Source of the DNA: DATJLY01 sp035532935
GTDB taxonomy: Bacteria > Pseudomonadota > Alphaproteobacteria > ATCC43930 > CGMCC-115725
Assembly: GCA_035532935.1 (NCBI GenBank)
Contig: DATKQE010000003.1
Span: 1 to 64,000 of the forward strand
DNA length: 64,000 nt
Direction of reading: 5' to 3'
Within the stretch, counting starts at the first letter, position 1. The number at the start of each line of letters is the position of its first letter. The position numbers and the translations under genes are program-made. The notes below the pieces were generated by a model, which did not search any database, was not told the DNA's origin, and was given only the letters and a program-made list of their open reading frames with translations. Positions 33,210 to 42,211 of this stretch are shown in pieces.

Positions 33210-33967
33210 GGCCTCACCGCCGTCGCCAGGATCGAGCCGCCATAAGGCAGCGCCACCCCGGCCGCAACGAGCCTGCGCTCGATCGCGAGGCAAAGCGAGA
33301 AAGCACGCTCGACCGGTGCCGGAAGAAGCCGCACCTCGCTCGCCCCCCTGCGGTCTTGTGCCAGCTTACGCCGCACCAGCATCAGGGGAAAGAGCAGGCT
33401 GTTCCAGTGGGTCGCCCGCGGTGCGGCGAAGCCGGCGCCGGCGAGCAGCGTCAGCAGTTCCTGGCGATGAAAGCGGCGCCGATTGTGGACCGCTTCGTCA
33501 TGCGCCGCATGGAGCCAGCGATAGGCCGGCAGATTGAGCACGACGATGCCGCCGGGCCGGAGGCAGCGGTGGAATTCGCCCAGCGCGGCGCGTTCGGCCA
33601 CGCCGCGATGGCACAGTACGTCGGCGGACAGGATCGCGTCGAACGACTGATCGGGAAAGGGCAGCGCATCGACGCTGCCCAAGACGACGGCGCAGCCGCT
33701 CTTGGCCTGGGCAAGAACGCAAGCCGCAAAATCGCGTTCGAGGCCGAAGGCCGTCGCCTCGGGCGCCCGCACCTTAAGGCGTGCCAGGAAACCGCCGGTG
33801 CCGCAGCCGGCGTCGAGAACGCGCCACTTCCGGCACGCGCCCGCGGCATCGCGCGGCGCCGGCGGACGGTTTCGCTCCCACGCCGCGATCAGGTTGGCGT
33901 GAAGGCCGCGGAACCACCACATCCGGTCCTCGACCGCGGCGAGGCGGTCGTATTCGCCGCGCTCCAA
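33206..33967 (-). CDS. Class I SAM-dependent methyltransferase
   Basis: 253 residues. The SAM-binding motif is VLDAGCGTGGFLARL; the acidic position follows at GLERDFAA; SFDAILSADVLCH and LRPGGIVVLNLPAY complete the Methyltransf_11 pattern. The opening YDRLAAVEDRMWWFRGLH segment is common in methyltransferases next to polyprenyl-sugar genes, and supports the TTG start at 33967, which follows AGGGGGACGGAA. Stop overlaps the GT2 start. Substrate likely a glycan or lipid sugar; inference from context. Confidence 0.88.
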   Translation of the reverse strand: MERGEYDRLAAVEDRMWWFRGLHANLIAAWERNRPPAPRDAAGACRKWRVLDAGCGTGGFLARLKVRAPEATAFGLERDFAACVLAQAKSGCAVVLGSVDALPFPDQSFDAILSADVLCHRGVAERAALGEFHRCLRPGGIVVLNLPAYRWLHAAHDEAVHNRRRFHRQELLTLLAGAGFAAPRATHWNSLLFPLMLVRRKLAQDRRGASEVRLLPAPVERAFSLCLAIERRLVAAGVALPYGGSILATAVRP

Positions 33968-33977
33968 TTCCGTCCCC

Positions 33978-35633
33978 CTATTCCTCGCCCGTGTGCCGCG
34001 CCCGCCGCGCCAGCACCGCGCGCCGGTCGATCACCGCCGAGAGCAGCGTGTCCAGGCGCTCGACGCGATAGATCACCCGGCCCGGAACCGCGCGGTCGCA
34101 ATTGTCCTTGGTGAAGGCGATGAAGAACTGTGCGGCGTCGCGGTCGGGCGCATAGATGAAGTTCCTCGGGAAGTAATACACCGCCGAGGCCGGCGGCCCG
34201 CACACCGCAACGGTGAAGTCGTGGCGCATGAAATCGGCACCGTACTCGGCCTTGAGATGACGTTCGAGGCCCCGCACCGCGTCGGCATAGGAATTGGCCC
34301 AGTAGTCGAGCTTGAACCGGCCGCGCGCGCCGTGCACGCCGCCCACCAGGAGATTGTAATAGACGTATTCGTCGGGATGCAGCATCACCATCACGCCCAT
34401 ATGGTAGCCGCCATAGAGCGCGAGCGCGCCATAGGCATGGCGCCGCCAGGGCTGCACCGCCAGGCGATCGAGCGCATGGTCCGCGACAAGCGCCGCGGCG
34501 GCGGCGATCGGCGGCAGCACGAAGATGAAATGCCGCATGCCGTCGAACAGCACGGCGCGGATGGCGATGGCGTAGGCCACCGGGAAGACGATGGCGAAAC
34601 CGAGCAGGAACAGCGCCAGCGTGCGTGCGCGATCGGGCCGCCGCGCGGCGCGGGCGGCCGTGACGCAGGCGACCACCGGCGCCGCCGCGAGCAGCGCGAG
34701 CACGAGTTCGGGCAGCTTGATGACGATGTAGACCGGCAGGTATTCCCACGGCAGATCGGTGGCCGGGACGTAGGCGCCGTCGAATAGCGTGGGCCAGGGG
34801 AAATCCTGATGCGAGAAGGCCGCGAGCGCCGCCAGCGGATGGGCGATCGGCGCCACCTGCGCCCACGGCCAGAAGAACAGCATCACCGGATAGGCGACCA
34901 GCGCCGCCGGCACCAGCACGCGCCACAGCCCGACCCAGCCCTCGGCGATGAAACGGTGCCCGTCCGACGCCGCGACCCCGCGCCACAGCGCCGACAGCAG
35001 CAGGATCAGGCCGACATAGCCGAACAGCATCAGCCCGCCGACGCGCACGGACATGGTCAGGCCCATGGCGAGGCCCAGTTTCGCCGTGGCGGCAAGCCGT
35101 GGCCGCGGCAGCGACGGCAGCATCCGCACGATCCCGTCGAGCGACCACACCATCCCGACCGCGAAAGGAATGTCCTTCGGGTTGTTGAACATCTGGCCGT
35201 AGTAGTTCGGGGTGAGAAGCAGCAACAGCGCGGCGATGAAGCCGCAGCGCGGCCCACCGAGCGCGCGGCCGAGCCGCCACACGCCGATCGCGCCGAGAAT
35301 GCCGACGAAGCCGTTGAGGAGATGCCGCGTCTCGTAGGTCCCGAACGGCGAGACCAGATTGACTGCCGCCGCGGTCATGTCGAACAGCCCGCCGTAATTG
35401 GTGAGGTCGAGAAAATCGAGCGCGCGCCGATCGTGGAAGAACGAAAGATAGTAATGGAGGACATAGACGCCGTAGGTGTTGATCGCGTCCTCGTCCCAGG
35501 TGACGCCGTACTGATCGAAGGTCGCGATCACCAGGACGGCCGCCGCCACCACAAGCAGAAGCGTGAGCCGATCCCAGGAATTCGCCGGGGCCGAGGCTGC
35601 CGGTGCCCGGAAGCGTGCCATTGCCCGGCTCAC
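33978..35633 (-). CDS. GT39-type membrane glycosyltransferase
   Basis: 551 residues with about ten hydrophobic segments. The first extracytoplasmic loop has YGVTWDEDAINTYG, the acidic site typical of GT-C enzymes that use polyprenyl-phosphate sugars; the motifs QMFNNPKDIPFAVGM and ALRHFIFVLPP-like DGMRHFIFVLPP follow. A C-terminal soluble part of ~110 residues contains YYFPRNFIYAPDRDA. The start is a GTG at 35633 whose GTGA overlaps the stop of the upstream gene. It likely transfers the sugar made by the GT2 partner onto an envelope acceptor. Confidence 0.88.
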   Translation of the reverse strand: MSRAMARFRAPAASAPANSWDRLTLLLVVAAAVLVIATFDQYGVTWDEDAINTYGVYVLHYYLSFFHDRRALDFLDLTNYGGLFDMTAAAVNLVSPFGTYETRHLLNGFVGILGAIGVWRLGRALGGPRCGFIAALLLLLTPNYYGQMFNNPKDIPFAVGMVWSLDGIVRMLPSLPRPRLAATAKLGLAMGLTMSVRVGGLMLFGYVGLILLLSALWRGVAASDGHRFIAEGWVGLWRVLVPAALVAYPVMLFFWPWAQVAPIAHPLAALAAFSHQDFPWPTLFDGAYVPATDLPWEYLPVYIVIKLPELVLALLAAAPVVACVTAARAARRPDRARTLALFLLGFAIVFPVAYAIAIRAVLFDGMRHFIFVLPPIAAAAALVADHALDRLAVQPWRRHAYGALALYGGYHMGVMVMLHPDEYVYYNLLVGGVHGARGRFKLDYWANSYADAVRGLERHLKAEYGADFMRHDFTVAVCGPPASAVYYFPRNFIYAPDRDAAQFFIAFTKDNCDRAVPGRVIYRVERLDTLLSAVIDRRAVLARRARHTGEE

Positions 35634-36790
35634 AGTCCGCAGGATTTCAGCATCGCGCCGAGCACGCGGTCGCTGTCGAAATATTCCGCCGCCAGCGCCC
35701 GCGCGGCGCGGCCGTGGCGCGGATAATCGGCGGCGATGGCGGCCATGGCGTCAAGCGCCTCGGCGCGTTCGTCGAAGCCGAACAGCCCTTCGCCCTCGGG
35801 ATAGAAACGGTTCCAGCCGGTACGCATCGTGACGACCGGCCGACCCGAAGCAAGGTAACAGACGCTGCGGTCGCTGAACCAGCCGCTCTGCGGCCTGACA
35901 TAGATGTCCTTGGCCACGGTGAACTCGCCGCGCGAACCGCGGATGAAGTCGGCATAAGAGGTCATGTCGGCCGAGATCGGCCGCGGGTCGACGAGACGCC
36001 AGCCCGCGTCGGTCACTTGGCGTTCGACCGCCACGCTCGGCGCTAGCATCGCCATCGTGAAGCACTCGGGCCGAGCGCGCGGCAGATCGAGGAAGCGGAC
36101 GAAATTGACGTGCTTCGACCACATATAGGTCGCGCCGCCGAACGCGATGTTCTTGCCCTTGTTCTCCCAGGTGGCGATGGTGGTGAAGCAGTCGCCTTCG
36201 CCGGACGCGGCCGGCCATTGCGCCAGGACCACCGGCGGCCGCGTCGCCTGCCACGCGATGCCGCACAGCGGCACGATCCAGCCGGGACCGCCGACATTCT
36301 CGCCATAGGTGAAGAAATGCGTGTGCGCGTCGAGATAGGCGCGCGCGTCGCCGTCGTCGGTGGCGTATTTGATCTGCTCGTAGACCGGGTCGGTGTCGAT
36401 CATCACGCGCACCGGGCAGCGCAGGTGCTCCGCGCGCAGCCGCACCGCGCCGCAGAGATTGAACAGCGCATCGGCGTCGCGATAGAGCGCGGCGACCTCC
36501 GCGCGGCCGAGCCCGTGATAGACGTCGTTGATCGCGTCCCAATAGGCCCAGCGTCCGCCGAGCCCGCAGCGCTCCATGACGCCGCCGAGATAGGCGACGT
36601 TGTAGGCGCAATCCATCGTCACGCTGAAGGCGCGGGGATCGAACGGATTGGCGCCGTGATCCTCGACATACCAGACCTCGTAGCCGAGCCGCTGCAGGCC
36701 GAGAAGGTAATGCGCGGCCTGCCAGGCGATCCCAGCGAGCGGCATCTGTCCGACGAAATGAAGCACCACCACGCGGCCGCGCGTCGTCAC
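35630..36790 (-). CDS. Glycosyltransferase-like protein (GT-B type, unassigned family)
   Basis: 386 residues. VVVLHFVGQMPLAGIAWQAAHYLLGLQRLGYEVWYVED is a classical GT-B N-terminal opening (beta-alpha with Gly-rich loop); the C-terminal half holds ADMTSYADFIRGSRGEFTVAKD, SGWFSDRSVCYLASGRPVVTMRTGW and FGFDERAEALDAMA, which match the acceptor end of GT4-like enzymes. I do not recognise a named family. The GTG at 36790 is preceded by AAGGAG at eight bases. First gene of a four-gene operon (GT-B, GT39, methyltransferase, GT2) with overlapping stops and starts. Confidence 0.85.
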   Translation of the reverse strand: MTTRGRVVVLHFVGQMPLAGIAWQAAHYLLGLQRLGYEVWYVEDHGANPFDPRAFSVTMDCAYNVAYLGGVMERCGLGGRWAYWDAINDVYHGLGRAEVAALYRDADALFNLCGAVRLRAEHLRCPVRVMIDTDPVYEQIKYATDDGDARAYLDAHTHFFTYGENVGGPGWIVPLCGIAWQATRPPVVLAQWPAASGEGDCFTTIATWENKGKNIAFGGATYMWSKHVNFVRFLDLPRARPECFTMAMLAPSVAVERQVTDAGWRLVDPRPISADMTSYADFIRGSRGEFTVAKDIYVRPQSGWFSDRSVCYLASGRPVVTMRTGWNRFYPEGEGLFGFDERAEALDAMAAIAADYPRHGRAARALAAEYFDSDRVLGAMLKSCGL

Positions 36791-36935
36791 ACTTCCGGCT
36801 CCTTGGGCGCCTTCTCGAAGCGGCGCGGGGCGACAATAGCAAAGCCGTGCCGCCGGTGCAGCGCAAGCAATCGCGAGGAAAATCCATAACCCGCCTGGGG
36901 TTGAACGGGTCTCACGCGCGTGCTAGGCCAACGTG

Positions 36936-37397
36936 ATGTTCGATCGGTTGCGGGCTTGGTTCGAGGAGGAAGGGGGCGTTCAATCCGGCGGTCGCGACGA
37001 ATTGCAACTCGCCGTGGCGGTGCTGCTCATCGAGGCGGGGCGGGTGGACGACGCACTCGAGGAGCGCGAGCGCGCCTTGATCAGCCGGTTGCTCGAGCGG
37101 CATTTCGGGCTGGCACACGCCGAGGCGGGCGTTCTCCGCCAATTGGCGGAACAGCGCGCCGAACGTTCGGCCCAACTCTTCGGCTTCGTGCGCACCGTCA
37201 ACGAGCGCCTGCCGCGCGAGCGGCGCGTCGAGCTGATCGAGATGCTGTGGGAGGTCGCCTATGTCGATGGCGTCCTCGATCCGCTCGAAGACGCGCTGCT
37301 GCGCCGGATCGGCGGCTTGATCGACGTCAGCGATCGCGAGCGCGGTATCGCGCGGCTTCGCGTCGTCGAACGGCTGCGGATCGTCGACGAGGAATGA
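36936..37397 (+). CDS. TerB family (tellurite resistance/DjlA-like) protein
   Basis: 153 residues, all-helical. LQLAVAVLLIEAGRVDDALEERERALISRLLERHFGL and ELIEMLWEVAYVDGVLDPLEDALLRRI are the two helical halves of the TerB fold; the D-G-V-L-D-P-x-E motif is typical. The ATG at 36936 is my choice; the preceding GTG at 36933 cannot be excluded. The family does not by itself prove tellurite resistance. It reads into fdxA, 49 bases downstream. Confidence 0.85.
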   Translation: MFDRLRAWFEEEGGVQSGGRDELQLAVAVLLIEAGRVDDALEERERALISRLLERHFGLAHAEAGVLRQLAEQRAERSAQLFGFVRTVNERLPRERRVELIEMLWEVAYVDGVLDPLEDALLRRIGGLIDVSDRERGIARLRVVERLRIVDEE

Positions 37398-37446
37398 AGG
37401 TGAGGGTCGTCCTGCTCGCCGCTAGCACGAGGAAGAGTATCGCGCC

Positions 37447-37782
37447 ATGACCTATGTCGTCATCGAAGCCTGCATCAAATGCAAGTACATGGATTGCGTC
37501 GAGGTCTGCCCGGTCGACTGCTTCTATGAGGGCGAGAACATGCTCGTCATCCATCCCGACGAATGCATCGACTGCGGCGTGTGCGAGCCCGAATGCCCGG
37601 TCGAGGCGATCGTCCCCGACAGCGAGCCCAAGGCCGAGAGCTTTCTCGAACTCAACCGGCAATACGCCAGCACCTGGCCCAATATAACCCGCAAGGGACC
37701 GGTGCCCGAGGACGCCGATGCGTGGCGGGACGTCCCGGACAAGCTCGACCAACATTTCAGTCCCAACCCGGCCAAGCGCTGA
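37447..37782 (+). CDS. fdxA: Seven-iron ferredoxin
   Basis: 111 residues. By the pattern of Azotobacter ferredoxin I, Cys9, Cys17 and Cys50 hold a 3Fe-4S cluster and Cys21, Cys40, Cys43 and Cys46 a 4Fe-4S cluster; Cys12 and Cys25 are extra. An 80-residue mixed tail ends in Asn/Pro/Lys. A low-potential electron carrier in the cytoplasm. The fdxA-carD neighbourhood is frequent in Alphaproteobacteria. Confidence 0.96.
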   Translation: MTYVVIEACIKCKYMDCVEVCPVDCFYEGENMLVIHPDECIDCGVCEPECPVEAIVPDSEPKAESFLELNRQYASTWPNITRKGPVPEDADAWRDVPDKLDQHFSPNPAKR

Positions 37783-37830
37783 GCCGCCGCGCCGCCGAAC
37801 TGGCCGCCGAACGGCACCCGCTGCATAACT

Positions 37831-37856
37831 GACCCGCTGGCGCGGGCCCGGGTCTT
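37831..37856 (+). terminator. Possible terminator hairpin after fdxA
   Basis: GACCCG (37831-37836) and CGGGTC (37849-37854) could pair, with GGC and GCC inside the loop adding a small inner stem; TTAT follows. It stands between the fdxA stop and carD. The stem is short and the U run weak, so this is tentative. Confidence 0.3.
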
Positions 37857-37997
37857 ATGCTATTGTAATAAAACGCATTGAGGGAGGAGACGCCTCCCCG
37901 ATGAATAGGGGGAGGTTGGCGGTGCGGTCGGTCCTGCGCGTCTGCGGCGGGGATCGGGCTGTAGCGCATCTATCACCCCATTGAGGGATGCCCAGCT

Positions 37998-38540
37998 TTG
38001 TCGCGCGCCAAGATCGAAGAGAAAAAGCCCGAAGAAAAGAGAGTTCCGGAGAAGCTTGGCTATGCGCCGGGCGATCTCGTGGTCTATCCGACGCATGGCG
38101 TGGGCAAGATACTCGGGATCGAGAGCCAGGAAATCGCCGGCTATGCCCTCAGCGTGTTCGTGGTCCATTTCGACAAGGACCGCATGACCCTGCGCGTGCC
38201 GGTGGCCAAGGCCAAGGGGTCGGGGCTGCGGCGCCTGTCGACGCGCAAGGAAATGGACGTGGCGCTGGCCAAGCTCAAGGGCCGGTCCCGGGCCAAGCGC
38301 ACGATGTGGAGCCGTCGCGCTCAAGAATACGAGGCCAAGATCAATTCTGGCGACCCGGCCTCGATCGCCGAGGTGGTGCGCGACCTCTACCGCAATGCCG
38401 GCCAGCCCGAGCAGTCCTACAGCGAACGCCAGATCTACCAGGCGGCACTCGACCGGCTGGTGCGCGAATTCGCCGCAGTCGAGAAGATCGACGAGAATAC
38501 CGCGACGCGGCGGGTCGAGCAGATGCTGAGCGCGGCCTGA
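37998..38540 (+). CDS. carD: CarD family transcriptional regulator
   Basis: 180 residues. The N-terminal CarD/TRCF RNA-polymerase-interaction domain shows KLGYAPGDLVVYPTHGVGKILGIESQEIAG and FDKDRMTLRVPVAKAKGSGLRRL; the C-terminal helical domain has WSRRAQEYEAKINSGD and ERQIYQAALDRLVREFAAVE, as expected for CarD/CdnL, which stabilises open promoter complexes. The start is a TTG at 37998 behind GAGGGATGCCC; the ATG at 37988 is in another frame. Its N-terminal extension (KIEEKKPEEK) is charged. Confidence 0.92.
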   Translation: MSRAKIEEKKPEEKRVPEKLGYAPGDLVVYPTHGVGKILGIESQEIAGYALSVFVVHFDKDRMTLRVPVAKAKGSGLRRLSTRKEMDVALAKLKGRSRAKRTMWSRRAQEYEAKINSGDPASIAEVVRDLYRNAGQPEQSYSERQIYQAALDRLVREFAAVEKIDENTATRRVEQMLSAA

Positions 38541-38556
38541 ACCCGCGGAGGCGGGC

Positions 38557-39375
38557 GTGGCGGGCGCACCACCCTGCGATTCCGAGCCTTTCGGTCGGCT
38601 GATGCAGGCGAAACGCGTCTGGGCGGTCGCATGCAGCCATGGCGAGGCCGAGCGTGTCGCGGCGCTCCATGACCGCTTGGCCGAGCGGTTCGAGCCCGGC
38701 GACCGGCTGGTCTATCTCGGCGACTATTTCGGCTATGGGCCTGACGCGGCGGGCGTGGTCGATGCCGTGCTTTCCTTCCGCCGCGCCGTCCTTGCCCAGC
38801 CCAATTCCTTCCTCGGCGACGTCGTGACGCTGCGCGGCAGCCAGGAGGAGATGTGGCAGAGGCTCCTGGAACTGCAATTTGCCCCGAACCCGCGCGAGGT
38901 GCTGGGCTGGATGCTCGATCATGGCGTCGCCGCGACGCTCGGATCCTATGGCGTCGATCCGCGTCCCGGGGTGGCGGCTTGCCGTGACGGCGTGCTCGCG
39001 ATCACGCGCTGGACCGGCACCGTGCGGGCGGCGGTCGCCTCGCGGCCGGGCCATCGCCAGTTCCTGACCGCGCTGCGCCGGGCCGCCTTCACCGCCGAGG
39101 GCGACCTCTTGTTCGTCAATGCCGGCGTCGACCCCGGCAAGCCGCTCGAGCTGCAGCGTGACGTGTTCTGGTGGGGCGGCCGCCGCGACCTGCTCGAGCT
39201 CGATGCGCCCTTCGCCGGCTTCCGCCGGGTCGTGTGCGGCTATCACCGTCGCCGTGCCGGGCTGACGGAAACGGAATATGCGGTCTCGCTCGATGCCGGC
39301 TGCGGCTTCGGCGGCAAGCTGATCGCCGCCTGTTTCGCCCCCGACGGGACCATTCTCGCGCGCCTCGCGGCGTGA
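38557..39375 (+). CDS. Metallophosphoesterase-like protein with altered motifs
   Basis: 272 residues. VWAVACSHGEAERVAAL, then RLVYLGDYFGYGPDAAGVVDAVL aligns with the first two motifs of Ser/Thr-phosphatase-type metallophosphoesterases (D-x-H and GDxxDRG). The first Asp is replaced (ACSHGE) and the GNHE motif appears as TLRGSQEEMW, so catalysis is doubtful. The later YHRR segment occupies a conserved His position. GTG at 38557 follows CGGAGGCGGGC. It is 16 bases after carD and four bases before the next gene, suggesting one operon. Confidence 0.7.
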   Translation: MAGAPPCDSEPFGRLMQAKRVWAVACSHGEAERVAALHDRLAERFEPGDRLVYLGDYFGYGPDAAGVVDAVLSFRRAVLAQPNSFLGDVVTLRGSQEEMWQRLLELQFAPNPREVLGWMLDHGVAATLGSYGVDPRPGVAACRDGVLAITRWTGTVRAAVASRPGHRQFLTALRRAAFTAEGDLLFVNAGVDPGKPLELQRDVFWWGGRRDLLELDAPFAGFRRVVCGYHRRRAGLTETEYAVSLDAGCGFGGKLIAACFAPDGTILARLAA

Positions 39376-39379
39376 GCCC

Positions 39380-40186
39380 GTGCGCGCCGCCGTCCTTCTG
39401 GCCCTGGTGGTTGCGGTTCGCGCCGCAACCACCGCGACGCCGTCGCCATTGCCCGCCTTCGTGCCGGGCGGGACGGTCGTGCTCGGCAACGTGATCGACG
39501 GCGAGACCCTGGCCCTGGCTGACGGCCGCACCCTTCGTCTCGCCGGGATCGAGACACCGGGCGCCGCCGGTTGGCGCGGGGGGGCGGCGCTGGCCGCGCG
39601 GGCCAAGGCGGTGCTGGCCGGGCTCGCCGCCGGGACGCCGCTTTCGATCGCCTATGCCGGCGCGACGACCGACCGGCGCGGCTGGGTGGTGGCCCAGCTC
39701 TTTGCCGGCGGAACATGGGTGCAGCGCGCGCTGCTACGCCGCGGCCTCGCCAGAGTGCATGGCGCCGCCGACGAGCGTATCGGCCTCGCGGCGATGCTCG
39801 CGGTCGAAGCCGAGGCGCGGGCGGCGCGGCGCGGCATCTGGCGGCGCGCCGCCTTCGCGGTGCGTGACGCCGATGCGGCCGCGCGCGACAGCGGCAGCTT
39901 CCAGATCGTCGAAGGCACCGTGGCGGACGCCGCGCGGGTCGGCGGCGCCGTCTATCTCGATTTCGGGCCGGACTGGCACACCGCCTTCGCGGCGCGCATC
40001 GGCCGTGCGGCACTGAAGCTGTGCCGCAAGGCCGGGCTCGACCCGATGAAGCTGAAGGGCGCGCGGCTGCGCGTGCGCGGCTTCATTGACGGCACCATCC
40101 GTCCGGTGATGGCGGTGCGCTTTCCCGAGCAGATCGAAATCATCGGCGCGGCGCGGCCCGGAGGCGATTCCGGGCCGCCCGCGTGA
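39380..40186 (+). CDS. Secreted staphylococcal-nuclease-like protein
   Basis: 268 residues. A signal peptide (VLLALVVAVRAATTATPS) is followed by GGTVVLGNVIDGETLALADGRTLRLAGIETPG, the SNase (thermonuclease) beta-barrel start with the catalytic Asp region, and LAGLAAGTPLSIAYAG, DRRGWVVAQLFAGGTWVQRALLRRGLARV, EAEARAARRGIW. These are core SNase motifs. The C-terminal ~90 residues continue with another beta-rich part (VAVRDADAAARDSG...). GTG start at 39380, 4 bases after the upstream stop, so translation may be coupled. Outside the cell it would hydrolyse nucleic acids, if active. Confidence 0.8.
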   Translation: MRAAVLLALVVAVRAATTATPSPLPAFVPGGTVVLGNVIDGETLALADGRTLRLAGIETPGAAGWRGGAALAARAKAVLAGLAAGTPLSIAYAGATTDRRGWVVAQLFAGGTWVQRALLRRGLARVHGAADERIGLAAMLAVEAEARAARRGIWRRAAFAVRDADAAARDSGSFQIVEGTVADAARVGGAVYLDFGPDWHTAFAARIGRAALKLCRKAGLDPMKLKGARLRVRGFIDGTIRPVMAVRFPEQIEIIGAARPGGDSGPPA

Positions 40187-40192
40187 CGAAAT

Positions 40193-41563
40193 CTAGGGCT
40201 GGTCGGGAACCAAGGGCGGTCCGCCGCCGCCGACCTCGTCCCAGATCTCCACTTCGTGCGTGGTCGAGCGGATGCTGGTAAGGGCGACGATCACGCCCAG
40301 CGCCGCGATCCCCATCGGATAATAGAGTCCGGCGAGGGCGTTGCCGGTCGCCTGTACCAGCGCCGTGCCGATGAAGGGGACGCCGCCGCCGAACACGCCG
40401 TTGCCGATGTGGTAGGGCATCGACATCGAGCTGTAGCGGATCCGGGCGGGGAAGAACTCCACCAGGAACGCCGCGATCGGCCCGTACACCATGGTCACCA
40501 GGATCACCATGTACCAGACGAGGACGGTGAGGATGACGGGGTTGTCCTTGTACGCGCCGAATGCCTCGAACACCGGGATATAGGTGAGGACGGCGAGCAC
40601 GAATCCCGTCACCATGATGCCGCGCCGGCCGATCCGGTCCGAGAGCCAGCCGAAGAAGACGAAGAACGGGGCGCCGAAAATGAGCGCCAGTATCATCATC
40701 ATATAGACTTCGACGTAAGGCACCTTGAGTACGGCGGTAAGATAGAACAGCGCGTAGAACTGCCCCGTGTACCAGACCACGCCCTCGGGCGCGGTCGCGC
40801 CGAACAAAGCGATCAGCATCTGGCCCAAATTGCGGCCGCTGGAATAGGTCTCGAGCGCCGGATTGGCCGAAGTCTTGCCCTGCGCCTTGAGCCGCGCGTA
40901 AAGCGGCGATTCCTCGAGCTTCAGCCGGATATAGCCGGACAGCAGCACCAGGATCGCCGAGATCAGGAACGGATAGCGCCAGCCGCCGGCCTTGAACGCG
41001 TCCTCGCCGAGGCCGATGCGGAAGGCGAGAATGACCAGCAGGGCCGCGACGATGCCGAGCGTCGCGGTGGTCTGAATCCAGCTCGTATAGAGCCCGCGCT
41101 TGCCGTCGGGCGCGTGCTCGGCGATGTAGGTCGCAGCGCCGCCGTACTCGCCGCCGAGCGCAAGGCCCTGGACCACCCGCATCAGCACCAGGAGCGCCGG
41201 GGCGAACCAGCCGATCGAGGCATAGGTCGGCAGGCAGCCGACCAGGAAAGTCGCCAAGCCCATCAGCCCGAGGGTCAGCATGAAGGTGAACTTGCGGCCG
41301 ATGCGGTCGCCGAGATGGCCGAAGAAGATCGCACCGAACGGCCGCACCACGAAGCCGGTCCAGAAGATGCCGAGGCTATAAAGGAATCCCTGCGTCATGC
41401 TGCCGGGAAAGAACTGTCCCGCGAAGAAGGCGGCGAGCACGCCGTAGAGATAGAAATCATACCATTCGATGAGCGTGCCGGCCGAGGAGGCGGCGATGAT
41501 GAATGGCAGGTTGGCAGACGCACCTTGGGTATCGCGGCCAGCGGCCGCTGAGACGGTTGCCAT
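40193..41563 (-). CDS. MFS transporter, metabolite:H+ symporter (ProP-like) family
   Basis: 456 residues, twelve membrane segments. The MHS family marks are present: SAGTLIEWYDFYLYGVLAA at the N-terminus, FGHLGDRIGRKFTFMLTL (motif A), GLALGGEYGGAATYIAEHAP, and FGWLSDRIGRRGIMVTG for the second half. Members carry organic acids, betaines or dicarboxylates; the substrate here cannot be told. The start at 41563 follows AAAGGGGA. It converges on the SNase-like gene (6 bases apart). Confidence 0.92.
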   Translation of the reverse strand: MATVSAAAGRDTQGASANLPFIIAASSAGTLIEWYDFYLYGVLAAFFAGQFFPGSMTQGFLYSLGIFWTGFVVRPFGAIFFGHLGDRIGRKFTFMLTLGLMGLATFLVGCLPTYASIGWFAPALLVLMRVVQGLALGGEYGGAATYIAEHAPDGKRGLYTSWIQTTATLGIVAALLVILAFRIGLGEDAFKAGGWRYPFLISAILVLLSGYIRLKLEESPLYARLKAQGKTSANPALETYSSGRNLGQMLIALFGATAPEGVVWYTGQFYALFYLTAVLKVPYVEVYMMMILALIFGAPFFVFFGWLSDRIGRRGIMVTGFVLAVLTYIPVFEAFGAYKDNPVILTVLVWYMVILVTMVYGPIAAFLVEFFPARIRYSSMSMPYHIGNGVFGGGVPFIGTALVQATGNALAGLYYPMGIAALGVIVALTSIRSTTHEVEIWDEVGGGGPPLVPDQP

Positions 41564-41786
41564 GGACGTTTCCCCTTTAGCCGTGAAAGGCCTTATCCGC
41601 ATCGCCCCCCTTTTCGCGGCGATGCTTGGCGCGACCATACTCTTGCGTGCGGCGGCGGGCAATCGCAGGGCCGCCGCCGCCATGGCGCCATGATTAGAGC
41701 GGGTTTGGCCCGGCGGGGCTGGCGCCGCGGGGGCGGGCGACTAGAATGGCGCGGCCGCAATCCGCGCCATTCGAGGAGGTCAGGTG

Positions 41787-42164
41787 ATGAACAAGGAGAT
41801 GTTCGACCGGGGGCTCAGCATTCGCCGCGAGGTCCTGGGGCCCGAATATGTCGATGCCCAGCTCAAGAGCGCCGACGATTTCAGCCGCCCGTTCCAGGAA
41901 TTCATCACCGAATATTGCTGGGGCGCGGTATGGGGCCGGCCGGGCCTGCCGAAGAAGACGCGGAGCATGCTCAATCTCGCCATGCTCACCGTGCTCAACC
42001 GCCAGCACGAGTTGAAGGCGCATGTAAAGGGCGCGCTCAGGAACGGCGCGAGCAAGGACGAGATCATGGAGGTTCTGCTCCAGACCGCGATCTATGGCGG
42101 CGTGCCCGCCGCGGTCGAAGCCTTCCGCAGCGCCCGCGACGCCTTCAAGGAAGCGGGCGTTTGA
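41787..42164 (+). CDS. Carboxymuconolactone decarboxylase family protein
   Basis: 125 residues, the single-domain CMD fold: EFITEYCWGAVWGRPGLPKKTRSMLNLAMLTVLNRQHELKAHVKGALRNGASKDEIMEVLLQTAIYGG. The MLxVLxRxxELxxH part and the E-I-x-E-V-L-L-x-T motif are diagnostic; the CxxC redox pair of AhpD-type members is absent, so it resembles PcaC-like rather than peroxidase-type members. A GAGGAGG site precedes the ATG. Function in this context unknown. Confidence 0.9.
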   Translation: MNKEMFDRGLSIRREVLGPEYVDAQLKSADDFSRPFQEFITEYCWGAVWGRPGLPKKTRSMLNLAMLTVLNRQHELKAHVKGALRNGASKDEIMEVLLQTAIYGGVPAAVEAFRSARDAFKEAGV

Positions 42165-42211
42165 GCCGCCGCCGGCTCTAGCCAGCCCTCGTCCCGCCGC
42201 GCTGCCGGAGC

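Noticed and set aside
37988..38602. 204-codon frame from ATG 37988 over carD
   Set aside because: It is in another frame than the clear CarD domain and has Arg-rich low-quality sequence; the TTG start of carD is better supported.
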